64,000 nt of DNA from an uncultured Lachnospiraceae bacterium (lineage in GTDB: Bacteria; Bacillota; Clostridia; Lachnospirales; Lachnospiraceae), in NCBI GenBank assembly GCA_902788035.1, contig CADAIL010000001.1, positions 141,943-205,942 on the forward strand. Reading direction: 5' to 3'. Of this stretch, positions 1 to 8,854 are shown in pieces. Position 1 is the first letter of the stretch, and every line of letters starts with the position of its first letter. The notes beneath the pieces are model-generated. The model did no database searches and was not told where the DNA came from. It worked only from the letters and a program-made list of their open reading frames with translations. Made by a program: the position numbers and the translations under genes.

Positions 1-1675
1 CTGTCAGCGGGATTCCGCTCTTGGCCACATTTCCTGCCATTGTGTATATAAAAACGCTGTTCTCGGCAGAAACATAATAGCTGCTTTTGATCTTTGCAAC
101 CTTTTTTATATCCGAAACTCCGAGTCCGTAATGGCGTTTGCCCTGAATAACAGAACCGTCGGTCGTTATAAGCATCGTCGGCCGCTGTCCCTTGGGCTCA
201 ATGTAGATAAAGTCGTCGGTATCGATTGTCGCGCCGACTTCCTGTCCTGTCTGCGAACCGAGAGTAAGTGCGCACTGGTCGAGAGTTACAATGATATAAG
301 AATTCTCTCCATCAGTGTACGTGCAGAGTCTGGGATCCTCCGTCGGCTCGCCGCTGCCGCGTATTCGCCAGGCAGTGGAGGCATACGGAAGAGTTCTCTT
401 CCTGATGGACCACTCAACAGTCACAGGTTCTTCATCAAGCTCATCTCTGTCACTTATTTCGATTGCGTTTCCGGCGGCATCTGCATCTGTACTGCCGTCA
501 TCACTGTCCTCGTTGTAGTTTTCCGCCGAATTATCAGAGTCTTGTTCTTCGGGGATAGATTCAGAATACTGAAGCAGCGACTCATTGTCGATCCATCTTG
601 ATATCATCCGATATCCGGTATCATTTCCTTCGTTGTAAAAAGCTGTCACTTCCCGCACAATCTCTGAGGTCTGATAGGTGACGTCGGTCACCTGGGATTC
701 TTCAGTGTCTTCCCCATACCCGGATACAGTATTATCAGTGGTTTCAGGTGCAAATGATATATCGCTCAGATTATATATTCTGGAGAAATAACGCACATTT
801 TGATTCTCAAGGTCGGAGAGGCAGCCGTTCATAAGAAGATACGTCTTATCATCAGACAGCGTAATATCATATATTTCAGCTGACTTATAATTCCTCTCTT
901 CTGTAAGCAGATCTGTAGGACGGATATAGTTGACTTCGAGACTGTTCACATTAAGAACATATATGTCATGCCTGATAGAAGTAATTACGGACTGCTCTTC
1001 TATCTGTTGATTGTCATCCCAGTCATCATCGTCCCAGTCATCATCGTCCCAGTCATCATCCCAGTCGTCATCGTCCTGATCGTTCTGAAGGACTTCTGTT
1101 GTCACTGTCTGGGTCTCCACATCAGGGTCAGTCGACATGGCATAGAGTGTTTCGCCGGCTGAGTCATACTGCCAGATGCAGTTTTCATAAGGAAACTGCC
1201 ATTTCCAGAGCTGCATGCCGGACGTATAGTCGAAGCAATAAAAATAGCCGCTGTCCTCGAGAAGAATCCTGTTCTGACCGATCAGCAGTGCCCTGTCATA
1301 GGAAGTGCTGGCATATGTAGTCAGTAGTTCTCCGTCAGATATCCGCCATACGTAGTATCGGCCGTCAGCATCAGAAGCAGCACAGACATCTTCAGATTCA
1401 TTGTAAATCAGATCATCTCCCGCGAGCCCCTGCATGGGAAAACTGTTCGTCATGACAAGAGCCTTTTCATCTGAAGATCCGTACACCATAAGCTGCTGTT
1501 CAAGGGCAGACCGCTCTTCCACAGCGGTAGTTTCACGGACAACGGTTTGCTCTGTCCGAATACTCTTCAGTCTTGCATTGAGAATAAAAACGGACGCAAG
1601 CGAGATAATTGCGACTGCGCCCGCAATTATGAGACCGAGCTCAAGAAGCGGTACTTTGTATTTCTCCCATCTCAT
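1..1675 (-). CDS. membrane-anchored beta-propeller-like protein, C-terminus outside window
   Basis: Open from an ATG at 1675 to the window edge (558 codons, no stop), so the C-terminus is missing. Residues about 7-30 form one hydrophobic segment, which suggests an N-terminal membrane anchor with the rest outside. The following region has WD40/PQQ-like repeat features such as DGRYYVWRISDGELLTTY and FDYTSGMQLWKWQFPYE, so a beta-propeller fold is likely. Around residues 198-220 there is a very acidic tandem of DDDW units (DNA 1013-1080), and a second Asp/Glu-rich stretch near residue 370. It starts 3 bases after the stop of the preceding gene (1679-2299), so the two are probably co-translated. 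The exact function is not recognised; the propeller call is from repeat style only. Confidence 0.7.
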   Translation of the reverse strand, partial: MRWEKYKVPLLELGLIIAGAVAIISLASVFILNARLKSIRTEQTVVRETTAVEERSALEQQLMVYGSSDEKALVMTNSFPMQGLAGDDLIYNESEDVCAASDADGRYYVWRISDGELLTTYASTSYDRALLIGQNRILLEDSGYFYCFDYTSGMQLWKWQFPYENCIWQYDSAGETLYAMSTDPDVETQTVTTEVLQNDQDDDDWDDDWDDDDWDDDDWDDNQQIEEQSVITSIRHDIYVLNVNSLEVNYIRPTDLLTEERNYKSAEIYDITLSDDKTYLLMNGCLSDLENQNVRYFSRIYNLSDISFAPETTDNTVSGYGEDTEESQVTDVTYQTSEIVREVTAFYNEGNDTGYRMISRWIDNESLLQYSESIPEEQDSDNSAENYNEDSDDGSTDADAAGNAIEISDRDELDEEPVTVEWSIRKRTLPYASTAWRIRGSGEPTEDPRLCTYTDGENSYIIVTLDQCALTLGSQTGQEVGATIDTDDFIYIEPKGQRPTMLITTDGSVIQGKRHYGLGVSDIKKVAKIKSSYYVSAENSVFIYTMAGNVAKSGIPLT

Positions 1676-1678
1676 TAC

Positions 1679-2299
1679 TTAACCCTCATAAATCGTAATT
1701 TCCGAGATACAGCAGTCATGTGTCTGACCGAGATAAATATCGTCAATGGTGAATTGAATATCAGATGCTTTTATGGGTTCAGAGAATACAATATACTGCA
1801 ATTCCATTTCATCTTCAAAGTCGAGTTTATAAGAGTTTCCGCCAACATCCACAGTCATTGTCTTAGGACGATTATTTGCATAATAGCGGTTCTCGCTTCT
1901 CCAGTTGCCCAGAGCCAGCTTGACATAGCGGACATTCGACTCATCAAAATAGAACTCGATCCGCTCACCGTATCCCTCTCCTTCAGTGCCTTCCTGCCAG
2001 GAGGATTCAGTGTATCCATCGCACGCTGCGTAGGGAGAGTTGTCAATATCGTCGCTCTGATAAAGCTCGGAAGTAGCCTGTGCATCGTTTATGCCTATGT
2101 AACCGGCGTTGTTCAGACCATTCGGTATGGAACTGGTGACACTCGCCTGTACCTCAAGGGCCTGTTCGGCAGGTGCTGAGATTTTCGCGTATATTTCCCA
2201 GAGTACTACGCAAATCATCATTAGCGCTACGCACTCCAGAATAAAAGCAATGAACATACCGGCGCCCGGTCCGTCACTTCTGACATCGTCTCTGGCCAT
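1679..2299 (-). CDS. membrane-anchored protein with NADase-type glycan-binding domain
   Basis: About 206 residues. The ATG at 2299 is preferred over the one at 2314 because GGAGGAG sits 5 bases before it. Residues about 12-35 form a single transmembrane segment (FIAFILECVALMMICVVLW); the rest should be extracytoplasmic. The C-terminal 140 residues look like the discoidin-like, NADase-type glycan-binding domain: YAACDGYTESSWQEG, GERIEFYF, VRYVKLALGNWRSE and RPKTMTVDVGG follow the pattern of this family, in which a beta-sandwich binds carbohydrate. The gene directly downstream encodes another anchored extracellular protein, so the pair may act together at the cell surface. The partner role is inference. 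Confidence 0.75.
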   Translation of the reverse strand: MARDDVRSDGPGAGMFIAFILECVALMMICVVLWEIYAKISAPAEQALEVQASVTSSIPNGLNNAGYIGINDAQATSELYQSDDIDNSPYAACDGYTESSWQEGTEGEGYGERIEFYFDESNVRYVKLALGNWRSENRYYANNRPKTMTVDVGGNSYKLDFEDEMELQYIVFSEPIKASDIQFTIDDIYLGQTHDCCISEITIYEG

Positions 2300-2409
2300 T
2301 TGCTCCTCCATCATAATGCGGACGATTTTATCGTCCTTTTATTTGGGAGTTCCTTACGGAACTTCCAATATATTACCACATAGAAACTATATGGGCAATG
2401 AACGAAGAG

Positions 2410-3603
2410 TTACTCGGTGCCGAAAATACCATCTGTGAGTTCTGTCAGGTCATCATCTCTGCCCAGATTGTCTTCATTGAGGACAACACGCACATCGTCC
2501 TGTCTGTCAATGTCTTCCGCGCTGTCCGTTACGCCCGTGATTTTTTCGATATCACCGGCGACCGACGGTATTCCGTTCACAATGACAGCTCCGTCGACCG
2601 GGATAACAATATATGTCACACCGTCGATGACACGAGTCTTAATGAAAGATGCTCTGTCGAACGGAATTTTGATCGTAGCGGAATCCGTGGAGACAACAAC
2701 GCTGTTCTCCCGCAGAGCAGGAATTGCGAGGGGTATATCTCCGATGATATCATCGTATATTTCATCAAAATTCTCAGTATCCGCTCCTATTCTCTCAGCA
2801 AGTTTAAGAGCGTCGTTCTTCTCAAGCACAGTGAAATTTTCTGCTTCGAGCCTGGCAAGATCCTCCTGAATGGCCGCGGCAGATTCCATTTTAACGTTCA
2901 GAGAATCCATGAGGGTATTGAAGGCGTCTTTCTGCATACTCGCGGTCACCGGAAGATCGGCATCGAAAAACTCTCTGAACAGCTCTCCCGTTATTTCTTT
3001 CTTTGACCTGTAGAGGACTTCGTTCAGGTCGCCGATTCTGTCATTGAACGACGGATACAGGAAGCCTTCGGTCGGCGCGCCGATAGTCCAGCGGCGTGTC
3101 AGCTCTGTGACACCCTCGCCGTCATTGTAACCGAGCGTGGGCTTTGAGAGCTGAGCCGGGCATATGGAAAAAAGGAGGCTCTGGTAGACTACTTCTCCGT
3201 CCTCGAGCTTCCTCCTGTCAGATGACATTGCCGGAACATCGTAAGTGATGCGGGCAAGCATCGCGTAATAAGGATCAGTGTGCTGGTAGGAGGCGATTAC
3301 ATGCCCTGTAAATTCTTCGAGCAGCTCAGTATCCTCATCCTCCATATGCCTCAAAGCAAAAAGCTTTTCCGACTGAGACGATAGAGAGACGGAGAACAAC
3401 TCCCGCCCCTGGGTTCCGGCGACCGCCTTTTTAATATTATCCTTATGCCTGAACATTTCATCTTCGTCGAAGGACAGGAATTTTCTGAATGACTGCCAGC
3501 ACAGCTCATTATCCGGACTTACATAAAAACCGTAGATCCAGTCAATCGGCGGATCGTTCTTTCTTAAGATTTTCCTTATTTCTGCAAGATTACTTTTATC
3601 CAT
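2410..3603 (-). CDS. DUF4317 family protein
   Basis: 397 residues with SD AAGGAG before the ATG. The N-terminus (EIRKILRKNDPPIDWIYGFYV) and the overall sequence match the conserved DUF4317 family of Clostridia, whose biochemical role is unknown. No signal peptide or membrane segment is visible, so it should be cytoplasmic. The C-terminal half has an acidic, charged stretch and the sequence ends in a short Asp/Glu-rich tail. It is followed by a hairpin (TTGG-AGTTCC / GGAACT-CCAA near 2350-2372) that may separate it from the downstream surface-protein pair. The family call is secure; no function is offered. Confidence 0.85.
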   Translation of the reverse strand: MDKSNLAEIRKILRKNDPPIDWIYGFYVSPDNELCWQSFRKFLSFDEDEMFRHKDNIKKAVAGTQGRELFSVSLSSQSEKLFALRHMEDEDTELLEEFTGHVIASYQHTDPYYAMLARITYDVPAMSSDRRKLEDGEVVYQSLLFSICPAQLSKPTLGYNDGEGVTELTRRWTIGAPTEGFLYPSFNDRIGDLNEVLYRSKKEITGELFREFFDADLPVTASMQKDAFNTLMDSLNVKMESAAAIQEDLARLEAENFTVLEKNDALKLAERIGADTENFDEIYDDIIGDIPLAIPALRENSVVVSTDSATIKIPFDRASFIKTRVIDGVTYIVIPVDGAVIVNGIPSVAGDIEKITGVTDSAEDIDRQDDVRVVLNEDNLGRDDDLTELTDGIFGTE

Positions 3604-3657
3604 ATAATGCTCCTTGTTATCTGCGTCCTTCTATTCGCGGGCGAGACTTGAATGCGT

Positions 3658-3698
3658 AAAAAACAAATCAGCTGCCACATTCTCATGCGACAGCTGAT
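3658..3698 (-). terminator. rho-independent terminator of tRNA-Pro
   Basis: On the minus strand a 14-bp stem (ATCAGCTGTCGCAT with ATGTGGCAGCTGAT, two G-U pairs) closes a GAGA tetraloop and is followed by TTTGTTTTTT. It lies directly 3' of the tRNA. Confidence 0.92.
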
Positions 3699-3703
3699 CC
3701 CTA

Positions 3704-3777
3704 TCGGGGCAGCGAGATTTGAACTCGCGACCTCACGGCCCCCAGCCGTGCGCGCTACCAAGCTACGCCATACCCCG
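3704..3777 (-). tRNA. tRNA-Pro (anticodon GGG)
   Basis: The minus strand folds as a 74-nt cloverleaf: acceptor CGGGGTA/TGCCCCG, D arm GCGT...GCGC with AGCTTGGTA loop, anticodon stem CACGG/CCGTG with loop CTGGGGG (anticodon GGG), T stem GCGAG/CTCGC with TTCAAAT loop, discriminator A. The CCA end is not encoded. It has its own promoter (3788-3816) and terminator. The acceptor start CGGGG is typical of proline tRNAs. Confidence 0.95.
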
Positions 3778-3787
3778 TAACCACTAC

Positions 3788-3816
3788 ATTATGAAATAAA
3801 ACCTCATAGATGTCAA
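3788..3816 (-). promoter_or_regulatory. sigma-70-type promoter of tRNA-Pro
   Basis: On the minus strand TTGACA is followed by a 17-bp spacer and CATAAT, about 10 bases before the tRNA 5' end. The -35 box overlaps the stop region of the upstream gene. Confidence 0.85.
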
Positions 3817-4400
3817 GTGATTTTTACTATGCTTTCCGGGAAGAACATGTCTTTCGGTCCTCCGGACGGTTTCTCAAAGATATCATCGAAAGCATCATCG
3901 CCATACTCATAAGTTATGGCATTCTCAATCTCATCGAGCGCTTTGAGTATCCGGTCGCTGTTGGTAACAACAAATACCGTCATGATGAGCGCGAGCGCCA
4001 GACCGATGACCGAAGTGCAGAGCGCGGCAGTCCCGAGACCTTTGTCCTTTTTCCTGCGGATGACTTTTATAGCGGTAAATATTCCTATAAGAGCAACCGG
4101 TATAATAAAGATCATAGCCCAGAAAAACAGGATCGAGACAATGCCCAGGATGAGAGAAATAATGGCCAGCGAACTTCCGGCTTCTCTTCTCTCAGGCACA
4201 CTCACGGAGACCTTGTCCGAATATCCGGGCTGATAAGAATAATCCGGTTGATAAAAATTGTTCGTATCAGGCCTCGGTTCTTCAGGGTGAGAAGCAGGAA
4301 CACCGTGTGTGCGCCTGAATGCTTCGCGCTGTCTGTATGCTCGCTGTCTGATTTTTTGTATATCATATTCAGTTGCCTGGGTTACTTCGTTTTCATTCAT
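3813..4400 (-). CDS. DUF4190-like two-TM membrane protein
   Basis: 195 residues. The N-terminal 85 residues are polar and rich in Arg, Gln, Tyr and Pro, suggesting a disordered cytoplasmic head. Then come two hydrophobic segments (about residues 78-108 and 122-146, with LAIISLILGIVSILFFWAMI and GTAALCTSVIGLALALIM) separated by a basic KVIRRKKDKG loop. This is the pattern of the DUF4190 family of small membrane proteins. The SD site is weak. It ends just before the tRNA promoter, whose -35 box overlaps its last codons. Function unknown. Confidence 0.6.
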   Translation of the reverse strand: MNENEVTQATEYDIQKIRQRAYRQREAFRRTHGVPASHPEEPRPDTNNFYQPDYSYQPGYSDKVSVSVPERREAGSSLAIISLILGIVSILFFWAMIFIIPVALIGIFTAIKVIRRKKDKGLGTAALCTSVIGLALALIMTVFVVTNSDRILKALDEIENAITYEYGDDAFDDIFEKPSGGPKDMFFPESIVKIT

Positions 4401-4504
4401 GATACACCAATCTGACTTGAAGAACTGACATAGTATTGTACTTTCAATCGTTAAAATGTATTTTACATCATTGAATTAAATTGTCAATGCCGGTTGTAAA
4501 CGGG

Positions 4505-5209
4505 TCACTTATGAGCTGATGCTATTCGGACCCGTCTGAGACAGAGGACTATAATGATCAACCCTGCACAGGCATTCGTGACTGCCCAGATAAAGATGCA
4601 GGATTCGTCACCCGTTCTGGCTGACGCAACCTTTTTTGCGGAGCTGTTCTGAGAGATTTCAGACTGTGAGGTCACTGACCGCGCATTGTGTGATGTTGAA
4701 AGATTCGAGCCGGCGGGTCCTCCCGGGTATATACCTCCTGATAACAGGGAAGATATCCCCTGACTGCCTGATATACTGTATACAGATTTTGATGTTGTGG
4801 GCAAATCAAGAGAAGCTTTGGGCTCCAGAATAAGATCATAAATCCATTCGTTGTGATCAGTCATCGGTATAGTCAAAAGAAATGAAGCGGAAGCTTTGTG
4901 GCCGGGCGAGGGAGACGTCTCTACTACCCGGTATCTGCCGAGCTTCATGTCGCTGATTTTTAAAATACCGTCCTGGTTCGTTGTGTCAGTATAGGTCCTA
5001 AGGTCGCTGCTGTCATCAATCTTATAGAACGTGAACTCGGCTCCTGCCACAGGAGTTCTGGCATCCACATCATCAAAATATCTGATTGTCACAGATCCGC
5101 TTTTTCCGGTATCGACTGTCTTATCGGCGTATACAGTCTCAGAATGCAAAAGACAAAAAAATACAATGAACAGGACGAAAAAATCAATATTTTTTCTAAG
5201 TTTATTCAT
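4505..5209 (-). CDS. small SpaA/Cna-B surface protein (pilus subunit)
   Basis: 234 residues. A signal peptide spans residues 1-29. A single Cna-B/SpaA-type domain covers about residues 35-125 (VAGAEFTFYKIDD, TNQDGILKISDMKLGRYRVVET); the Glu of RVVET is at the place of the catalytic Glu that forms intramolecular isopeptide bonds in this family. A Ser-rich linker follows, then RTGDES, a hydrophobic stretch and a basic tail: a sorting signal of the TGD type rather than classical LPXTG. The start codon overlaps the stop of the sortase gene by 4 bases (ATGA) and has SD AAGGAG, so it is the last gene of the pilus operon. Confidence 0.82.
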   Translation of the reverse strand: MNKLRKNIDFFVLFIVFFCLLHSETVYADKTVDTGKSGSVTIRYFDDVDARTPVAGAEFTFYKIDDSSDLRTYTDTTNQDGILKISDMKLGRYRVVETSPSPGHKASASFLLTIPMTDHNEWIYDLILEPKASLDLPTTSKSVYSISGSQGISSLLSGGIYPGGPAGSNLSTSHNARSVTSQSEISQNSSAKKVASARTGDESCIFIWAVTNACAGLIIIVLCLRRVRIASAHK

Positions 5210-6111
5210 AACATACTCCTTTTTTTCAGCCTTATCCGACTGATAGTTTTATGAATATGCAGCGTGTAAAATGCTGTCTCGGCGGCAGAAATAAGGAACA
5301 TCCCCATTATGGACAGTACAGACCTTACATATTCTCTCCGGCGTGCACTCACAAGATCCAGGGCAGAATCATTCCCATCATAAAGACATCTCACTCCTCG
5401 CACAAACAGTCTGTGCGTGTTGATGCCGTAAGGAACGCAGGTCATAAGAGTGACCATGTCTTCACCGCTGACGACCCTGAGAGCATCAGTCTCTGTCGGG
5501 AGACATGTCGAAATTTTATCCACTCTGTAAATGTGTTTTTCTCCCAGGACGTAAATATTGAACACATCGCCTGTACGCATCCGGGGCAGATGAGTGAACA
5601 GTTCCCTGTCGACAAGTCCTGAGTGTGCTGCTATCACCGCGTGTGTGGAAGGTCCGCCTATCGGGAGCGAAGTGCCGTGCATATGACCGGCTGCATCTCG
5701 AAGAAGCTCTGTTCCGGTCCCGTGACCTACGGGAATCAGGGTATTTATTGAAGGAATCTCGATAACACACATCATACCGTAGGGGCCGCTGAGTATTTGG
5801 TCATAGTCCGGATCCATGTATCTGTCTTCATATACGAATCCCTTTCTTTTCTGAACCGCATATACATTCATATTATAGCTTCGGGCACTGACCAGCTCAC
5901 TTCTTAAAGCTGTGCCTTCAGTACACTGCTCGTCGAATGATCTGAGCTTACTGCCTCCGTCGTTTCCTGGTATGGCAATATCACAGAGGAAACCGAAAGA
6001 GGCAGCTTTCTCAAAGGTTCTTATGATAAAAGGTTTTTCTAATACGATTGTGCCTGTCAGTATAAGAACGAAACCGGTAAAGAGCAGCAGTTCGGATTTA
6101 ATCGTATTCAT
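5206..6111 (-). CDS. class C sortase
   Basis: 301 residues. It covalently polymerises or anchors sortase substrates at the membrane. An N-terminal hydrophobic segment (about 8-24) and a C-terminal one (about 257-277) flank the catalytic domain, as in pilin-polymerising class C sortases. The triad is visible: His163 in AAHSGL, Cys225 in TLMTCVPYG and Arg234 in NTHRLFVRG. SD AAAGGAG precedes the ATG. It sits between two sortase substrates with 18- and -4-base spacing, so it most likely acts on them. Confidence 0.93.
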   Translation of the reverse strand: MNTIKSELLLFTGFVLILTGTIVLEKPFIIRTFEKAASFGFLCDIAIPGNDGGSKLRSFDEQCTEGTALRSELVSARSYNMNVYAVQKRKGFVYEDRYMDPDYDQILSGPYGMMCVIEIPSINTLIPVGHGTGTELLRDAAGHMHGTSLPIGGPSTHAVIAAHSGLVDRELFTHLPRMRTGDVFNIYVLGEKHIYRVDKISTCLPTETDALRVVSGEDMVTLMTCVPYGINTHRLFVRGVRCLYDGNDSALDLVSARRREYVRSVLSIMGMFLISAAETAFYTLHIHKTISRIRLKKRSML

Positions 6112-6129
6112 AGTACCGCTCCTTTCTCA

Positions 6130-7788
6130 TTAAGATTTGCAGGAGGTACGCAAAACGATCCATAAACCGACAGCAATCATGAAAGTAGCACTGCATATGA
6201 CGGAAATAAGTCCTTTGCCTCCTGTATGTACGAGGTCGATCGACTTTCTGTTTTGAACATCTACAGACAGGTTCCTGTTACGTATGATTACCTCTATTGA
6301 TTCTCCCAGAAGACTGTAGTCCGTTATTGTCTCCTCTTCTGTCAGAGTATATGTGCCATTGGCAAGACCTTTCAGAACAAGAACACCGGTCGAATCGTTC
6401 GGAGCTGTGAGCGCTGTCTGATCGTACTCCTCGTCATCGTGCGCTGTATGATAAACGCCATCGGACTCTTTTACAAAATGAATCTTCTCTTTGCCGTCTG
6501 AGAGGCTGAATCTGACATCACCGAAATGGTCATGTACAGGTGAAAAGGTCTTTTTTACAGTTAACATGTATGTAAACACAGTGACCGGACCGGAAACGAC
6601 TTTTGTGTCATTGGAATGGTCAGTTCCATAGAGAAGAAACGCGGCATTCGAGTTGCCCGGTTCGGCAATGTATGCGTTTTTATCAAGTAGAGCACTGTAA
6701 TTTACATAAACATGTGACTCCTTCCCGATTTCATCCAGCCGGGAAAGGCCTTTTTTTGTAAAGATGATTTTCATGGACGAAGGATCTGATATAACAAGTT
6801 TGTAATCCGAGTTCTTCGTGAGGGGTGTGGCAGTGTCGGCTCTCTCACCGAGTGTAAGACTGATATCGCCTGCATATGAGAGTCCGGGATCCATCATATC
6901 TTCAATCACATACTGACGGTTCCTGGTACCTTCAGGTACTTTGGGCACATCAGCAGTTATTGCAAATCTTATCGAGTCGCCGATACATGCTGTAATACTG
7001 TTTTCGTATTTCTCGCCGATAATCTCACCCTTTTCGTTTTTCTCCGCGATAACAATTGCTTTTTGTAAGGAGACCGATCTGTTTTTTGGGTAGACAGAAA
7101 TATCATATAACCATATTTCACCGGGATCGTATTTTTTATTATCGATACTCATCTCCGATATATTAGTCTGGGGAAGAATGACACAGAATGAATCACAGGG
7201 GATACATCCCTCGGGACTTTTCGTCTCCGCAAAGAGGTAGAGACCTTGCGCAAGTCCTTCGGCTTTAGTCTTTCCTTCTTCGTCTGTATCTGTAAGTCTG
7301 ACCCCGAATTTGGCGACAAGCTCTGATACGGAGGTCGCCGAGACATCATTTGCGGCATTTATAAGATCCATGATCTCGTCAGGCTGATATTCCTCTTTTA
7401 CATCGGATGCTGATATCATTTTAAGTTCTGTCAGCAGTCCCGATACCTGAGGAACAAGTCCCGTAAATCGGGCAGGGGAAATATTACCGGACGCATTATC
7501 CTGTGAAGAAAGGTCCGCTATCTTCATACAGCTAAATCCGACATCGCTCACAGGTATTGCACCGTCAGGAAGCAGCCCCTCCACTCCGACTGCATTTCCG
7601 TCTACAAAGACAGCAGCGTCACCATTGTTGCTCACGTATTCATAAATTGTCACGGTGCAGTTCTTGTTGTGATCAACCAGACCTTCCGTGTATCTCACAT
7701 GACCGGTTTCTGCTCTGACGGATAAAGCTCCCGCCGTCAGGACAAAAAGACCCGCAAAAAGCGCAAAAGTCCCCTTGACTGCTTGCAT
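6130..7788 (-). CDS. isopeptide-forming fimbrial shaft protein (Cna-B/FctA-like)
   Basis: 552 residues from the ATG at 7788, chosen because SD GGAAAGGAA lies just before it, a signal peptide then begins at residue 1 (about 1-27, ending VRAETG), and the promoter lies inside the longer reading frame. The N-terminal 220 residues resemble the D1-type fimbrial domain, the middle (about 245-430) the isopeptide-forming fimbrial domain, and residues about 435-520 an FctA-like Cna-B domain with GTYTLTEEETITDYSLL. The end LVHTGGKG, hydrophobic stretch and basic tail is a sorting signal. First gene of the operon with sortase and small SpaA protein; likely the pilus backbone. Confidence 0.85.
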   Translation of the reverse strand: MQAVKGTFALFAGLFVLTAGALSVRAETGHVRYTEGLVDHNKNCTVTIYEYVSNNGDAAVFVDGNAVGVEGLLPDGAIPVSDVGFSCMKIADLSSQDNASGNISPARFTGLVPQVSGLLTELKMISASDVKEEYQPDEIMDLINAANDVSATSVSELVAKFGVRLTDTDEEGKTKAEGLAQGLYLFAETKSPEGCIPCDSFCVILPQTNISEMSIDNKKYDPGEIWLYDISVYPKNRSVSLQKAIVIAEKNEKGEIIGEKYENSITACIGDSIRFAITADVPKVPEGTRNRQYVIEDMMDPGLSYAGDISLTLGERADTATPLTKNSDYKLVISDPSSMKIIFTKKGLSRLDEIGKESHVYVNYSALLDKNAYIAEPGNSNAAFLLYGTDHSNDTKVVSGPVTVFTYMLTVKKTFSPVHDHFGDVRFSLSDGKEKIHFVKESDGVYHTAHDDEEYDQTALTAPNDSTGVLVLKGLANGTYTLTEEETITDYSLLGESIEVIIRNRNLSVDVQNRKSIDLVHTGGKGLISVICSATFMIAVGLWIVLRTSCKS

Positions 7789-7873
7789 AACAGTATTCCT
7801 TTCCGCACAGAGGTGCTGTGCAAATATGTTATAATTCGGGAAAAATTGCCGAACGGCCGGGAATGATGCTTTT

Positions 7874-7902
7874 AGTGTAGCAGTACTTATTCCTGCTTTC
7901 AA
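7874..7902 (-). promoter_or_regulatory. promoter of the sortase-pilus operon
   Basis: Minus strand TTGAAA, 17-bp spacer, TACACT, about 80 bases before the fimbrial ATG. The leader also holds a small hairpin (GCACAG/CTGTGC) directly before the SD site, which could affect translation. Confidence 0.65.
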
Positions 7903-7984
7903 GTTAAAAAAGGACCTGACGATAAAGTCCGTAATATTCTGCCATTTTAGTGGTAGGAAGTTATGATTTGATGTAGTAAAATAT

Positions 7985-8066
7985 ATCTCAGTGTGAAATG
8001 CCCCCCTCCTTTAGGCGGTGGGTAACAAGCCGGTCTCAGTGGCGGGTGTAAATCTCCCACTGAGAT
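7985..8066 (+). promoter_or_regulatory. structured leader with competing hairpins before traX-like gene; possible IS200/IS605-type end
   Basis: ATCTCAGTG (7985) and TCTCAGTGG (8034) can each pair with the single complement CCACTGAGAT (8057-8066), so two hairpins exclude each other. Between them lies a third hairpin around TTTA (7998-8024, GCCCCCCTCC / GGCGGTGGGT with mismatches). The TTTAGGCGGTGGG motif is reminiscent of the ends of IS200/IS605-type elements, so this may instead be a relic of such an element. The rest of the 302-base stretch from 7789 to 8090 holds only the pilus promoter. Confidence 0.35.
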
Positions 8067-8090
8067 AAATGTCAGACAAAGGATAATATC

Positions 8091-8831
8091 ATGTTAACAT
8101 ATAATCTGCCCGATAAATATCTGAAAATAAACGCGTCGACACTCAAATGGATCGCCTGCATTACTATGCTCATCGACCACTCTGCGCTTGCCCTGATATA
8201 TCACGCAATTTTGATCCCGAACGCGCCTCTTGTTTATGGAACCCAACTTTACACGCTCTATAGAATATATAAAGTGATGCGCGGCATCGGCCGAACCGCC
8301 TTTCCGATTTACTGCTTCTTTATCGTCGAGGGCTATCTTCACACAAGAAATGTTAAAAAATACGCATTGCGCCTACTTGCCTTCGGAATAGTCTCGGAAA
8401 TACCGTTCAACTATCTGGTGACAATGAAAGCCCGCAGCCTCGAGTATCAGAATGTATACTTCACGCTGCTCATAGGTCTGCTTCTCATCTGGGGATGGGA
8501 TTACCTGAGTCAGAAAAAAATGGAGCTTGTGCAGATCGGCCTCGCGGTCGTACTGTGCCTGGCTGCCGAATATCTGCGCACTGATTATGGCTGGCAGGGA
8601 CCGGCTCTCATTCTATTCTTCTTTTTAATGAACAAATGGCGCGTCCCGCAGTGTGTGCTGGGAAGCGCCATCCTCTACAACGAGTATCCCTGGGTATTAC
8701 TGGGATACATTCCTATGCTGTTCTATAACGGTGAACGCGGAAGACAGTGGAAGTATTTCTTTTACGCCTTCTACCCTGTCCATTTGATTATTCTCCACCT
8801 CATCGCCGTTAACATTCACTATATTGCCTGA
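8091..8831 (+). CDS. TraX family membrane protein
   Basis: 246 residues with SD AAAGGA. Multi-spanning membrane protein; the N-terminal signature LKWIACITMLIDHSALAL and GIGRTAFPIYCFFIVEGYLHTR is diagnostic of TraX, the family of the F-plasmid pilin acetyltransferase that is widespread on Firmicute chromosomes and related to acyltransferase-3 proteins. The conserved His and Arg of IDH and GR.AFP are present. In a chromosomal setting the substrate is unknown; the name does not imply conjugation here. It stands alone on the plus strand and ends 23 bases from a convergent gene. Confidence 0.9.
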   Translation: MLTYNLPDKYLKINASTLKWIACITMLIDHSALALIYHAILIPNAPLVYGTQLYTLYRIYKVMRGIGRTAFPIYCFFIVEGYLHTRNVKKYALRLLAFGIVSEIPFNYLVTMKARSLEYQNVYFTLLIGLLLIWGWDYLSQKKMELVQIGLAVVLCLAAEYLRTDYGWQGPALILFFFLMNKWRVPQCVLGSAILYNEYPWVLLGYIPMLFYNGERGRQWKYFFYAFYPVHLIILHLIAVNIHYIA

Positions 8832-8854
8832 CAGGACAAGTTGTTCTTTTGGCT

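Noticed and set aside
3576..3761. Open frame across the tRNA-Pro
   Set aside because: It runs through the tRNA and its terminator and has no SD site.
8091..8831. Conjugative element suggested by TraX
   Set aside because: No relaxase, coupling protein or type IV secretion gene is present; chromosomal TraX is common.
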